Origin: an uncultured Lacibacter sp. | Lineage (GTDB): Bacteria > Bacteroidota > Bacteroidia > Chitinophagales > Chitinophagaceae | Assembly: GCF_946479605.1 (NCBI RefSeq) | Contig: NZ_CAMLGT010000044.1 | Span: forward strand, 1-18,102 | DNA length: 18,102 nucleotides | Direction: 5' to 3' | Shown here: piece by piece, positions 17,495 through 18,102 of the stretch | Layout: each line of letters starts with the position of its first letter | Position numbering within the stretch: position 1 is the first letter of the stretch | Notes under the pieces: model-generated | Database searches by the model: none | What the model was told of the DNA's origin: nothing | The model's input: only the letters and a program-made list of their open reading frames with translations | Made by a program: the position numbers and the translations under genes

Positions 17495-17544
17495 ATACTG
17501 AGTTGCAAACTCAGTATAACGCTCGACAACATATCTATACTGAG
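17495..17544. repeat. REP-like palindrome with a third half-site, next to the transposase remnant
   Basis: ATACTGAGT (17495-17503) and ACTCAGTAT (17509-17517) form a perfect 9-bp stem with a 5-nt loop. TATACTGAG recurs in direct orientation at 17536-17544, so the half-site appears three times in 50 bp, starting 10 bp after the transposase remnant ends. Such hairpins beside a RAYT gene are the usual substrates of that transposase. There is no following T-run, so a terminator is unlikely. Confidence 0.65.
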
Positions 17545-17586
17545 CAAATGTTTACCAGTATGATATGGATTGAAGACTAAGGATAG

Positions 17587-17940
17587 CTCGGGCTAAACGA
17601 GACAACGGTGTACATGGAACTGGTGTACAACAACCCGAACCGGATCGGTTTCAGGGTGAGCCATACCGAAGCTGATGTGTATGTGGACGATGTTTATCTC
17701 GGGAGGGCGTTTAGCGATACGGTGATACGGGTTGCCAGAAAGTCAGATTTTTATATTCCACTCCGCATCAAAACAGATATGCGGAATATCTTCAAAAATG
17801 CCTGGTCGGCCATCTCCCATAAGGAAGTAACCGTGCGGGCAAGCGGCACCATCACTGCCGGGGTTGGCGGTCTTTACAAAACCATTCCGCTGGCTTATGA
17901 GGGCAAACATGAGCTGGGGGTGTTTGAGCCGAGGCCGTAG
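17587..17940 (+). pseudogene. 5'-truncated second copy of the LEA14-like lipoprotein gene
   Basis: It repeats the last 118 codons of the gene at 12257-12760 plus stop, colinear at a constant offset of 5180 bp with no indel. It lacks the signal peptide, lipobox and start region; the in-frame codon just before it (17584-17586) is TAG. A GTG at 17608 could start a 110-residue product, but without export signals and without a Shine-Dalgarno it is unlikely to make a functional lipoprotein. All nucleotide differences from the complete copy are silent, and the stop codon is TAG in place of TAA. I read it as the displaced 3' end of a gene split by insertion, or as a remnant of a former full paralogue. 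Confidence 0.85.
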
Positions 17941-18011
17941 ATTTTTATCAGCTAAGAAATTTTCTGGACAAAAAATGTAATCGGGCAGCTACGCACCATC
18001 TTCGTATCTGT

Positions 18012-18082
18012 TTCGTACCCCGTTCGGATTTTTCAAACCAACATCCGGAGAAGGTCCGAACATGGTACGGCAATGGTACGAA
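18012..18082. repeat. Large imperfect inverted repeat near the right end
   Basis: CGTACC (18014-18019) and GTTCGGA (18022-18028) are mirrored by TCCGAAC (18055-18061) and GGTACG (18064-18069), with a 2-nt internal mismatch and a 26-nt loop. A second GGTACGAA (18075-18082) can pair with TTCGTACC (18012-18019) instead, and ATGGTACG is directly repeated 11 bp apart. No T-run follows. The rest of 17941-18102 shows no convincing gene; the element may continue past the window. Confidence 0.6.
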
Positions 18083-18102
18083 GGAGGTCCCTATGAGGTT
18101 AC

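Larger units (their letters stand above)
12761..17586. mobile_element. Putative inserted accessory segment between two copies of a gene 3' end
   Basis: The segment is bounded on the left by the stop codon of the complete LEA14-like gene and on the right by the first base of the duplicated 3' fragment. It contains a glycan-active gene pair of lower GC than its surroundings (hand counts of 33% and 30% in lines 14881-14940 and 15181-15240, against 43-50% in hppA and LEA14 samples), a broken transposase and palindromes. No integrase is visible, so the mobilising enzyme is either lost or supplied elsewhere. The boundaries are seen directly; the insertion event is inferred. A tandem duplication followed by decay, or an assembly join of two strains, would look similar. 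Confidence 0.45.

Noticed and set aside
17608..17940. A functional 110-residue protein starting at the GTG at 17608
   Set aside because: It lacks the lipoprotein signal needed by the complete copy, has no ribosome binding site, and its homology extends upstream of this codon, so it is better read as a gene fragment.
1..18102. CRISPR arrays, tRNA or rRNA genes, integrase genes
   Set aside because: No regularly spaced identical repeats, no cloverleaf-like or ribosomal RNA segments, and no tyrosine or serine recombinase motifs were seen. The absence of an integrase also limits the claim that the accessory segment is a mobile element.

Overview
The window looks like the chromosome of a Bacteroidota bacterium, most likely family Chitinophagaceae. 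The support is a type IX secretion (T9SS) cargo protein with a gliding-motility-type C-terminal sorting domain next to a PorP/SprF gene, a WbqC-family gene, a DUF4382 lipoprotein, a BlaI/M56 pair behind a TAnnTTTG-type promoter, and mostly weak Shine-Dalgarno signals. Family and genus placement is inference.

Left part (1-5915, plus strand): a K+-dependent membrane pyrophosphatase (hppA) whose transport glutamate sits in the TM5 region (E184) and not in TM6, then an intrinsic terminator; a DUF4382 lipoprotein with its own terminator; and a two-gene operon of a BlaI/MecI-like repressor and an M56-family membrane metalloprotease. Two nearly identical 16-bp palindromes flank and overlap the operon's -7 element, so autoregulation is likely.

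Middle part (5919-12014, minus strand): read in transcription order, a WbqC-like protein, a 1462-residue secreted protein (IgGFc-binding-like N-terminal domain, PKD-type Ig folds, type B T9SS sorting domain) and a PorP/SprF outer-membrane protein. The last two form a cargo-plus-partner pair.

Right part (12257-18102, plus strand): a complete LEA14-like lipoprotein gene, then about 4.8 kb of accessory DNA, then a second copy of only the last 118 codons plus stop of the same lipoprotein gene. The accessory DNA carries a small Lys-rich ORF, a GH130-family mannoside phosphorylase/hydrolase, a GT4 glycosyltransferase fused to an (alpha/alpha)6-like domain, and a wrecked REP-associated tyrosine transposase with adjacent palindromes. 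The two 3' ends are colinear without indels, and every coding difference between them is silent. That is the picture expected if an element integrated into the 3' part of the lipoprotein gene and brought a replacement 3' end from a diverged relative. It is the most interesting structure in the window. The far right end holds a large imperfect inverted repeat and no recognisable gene.
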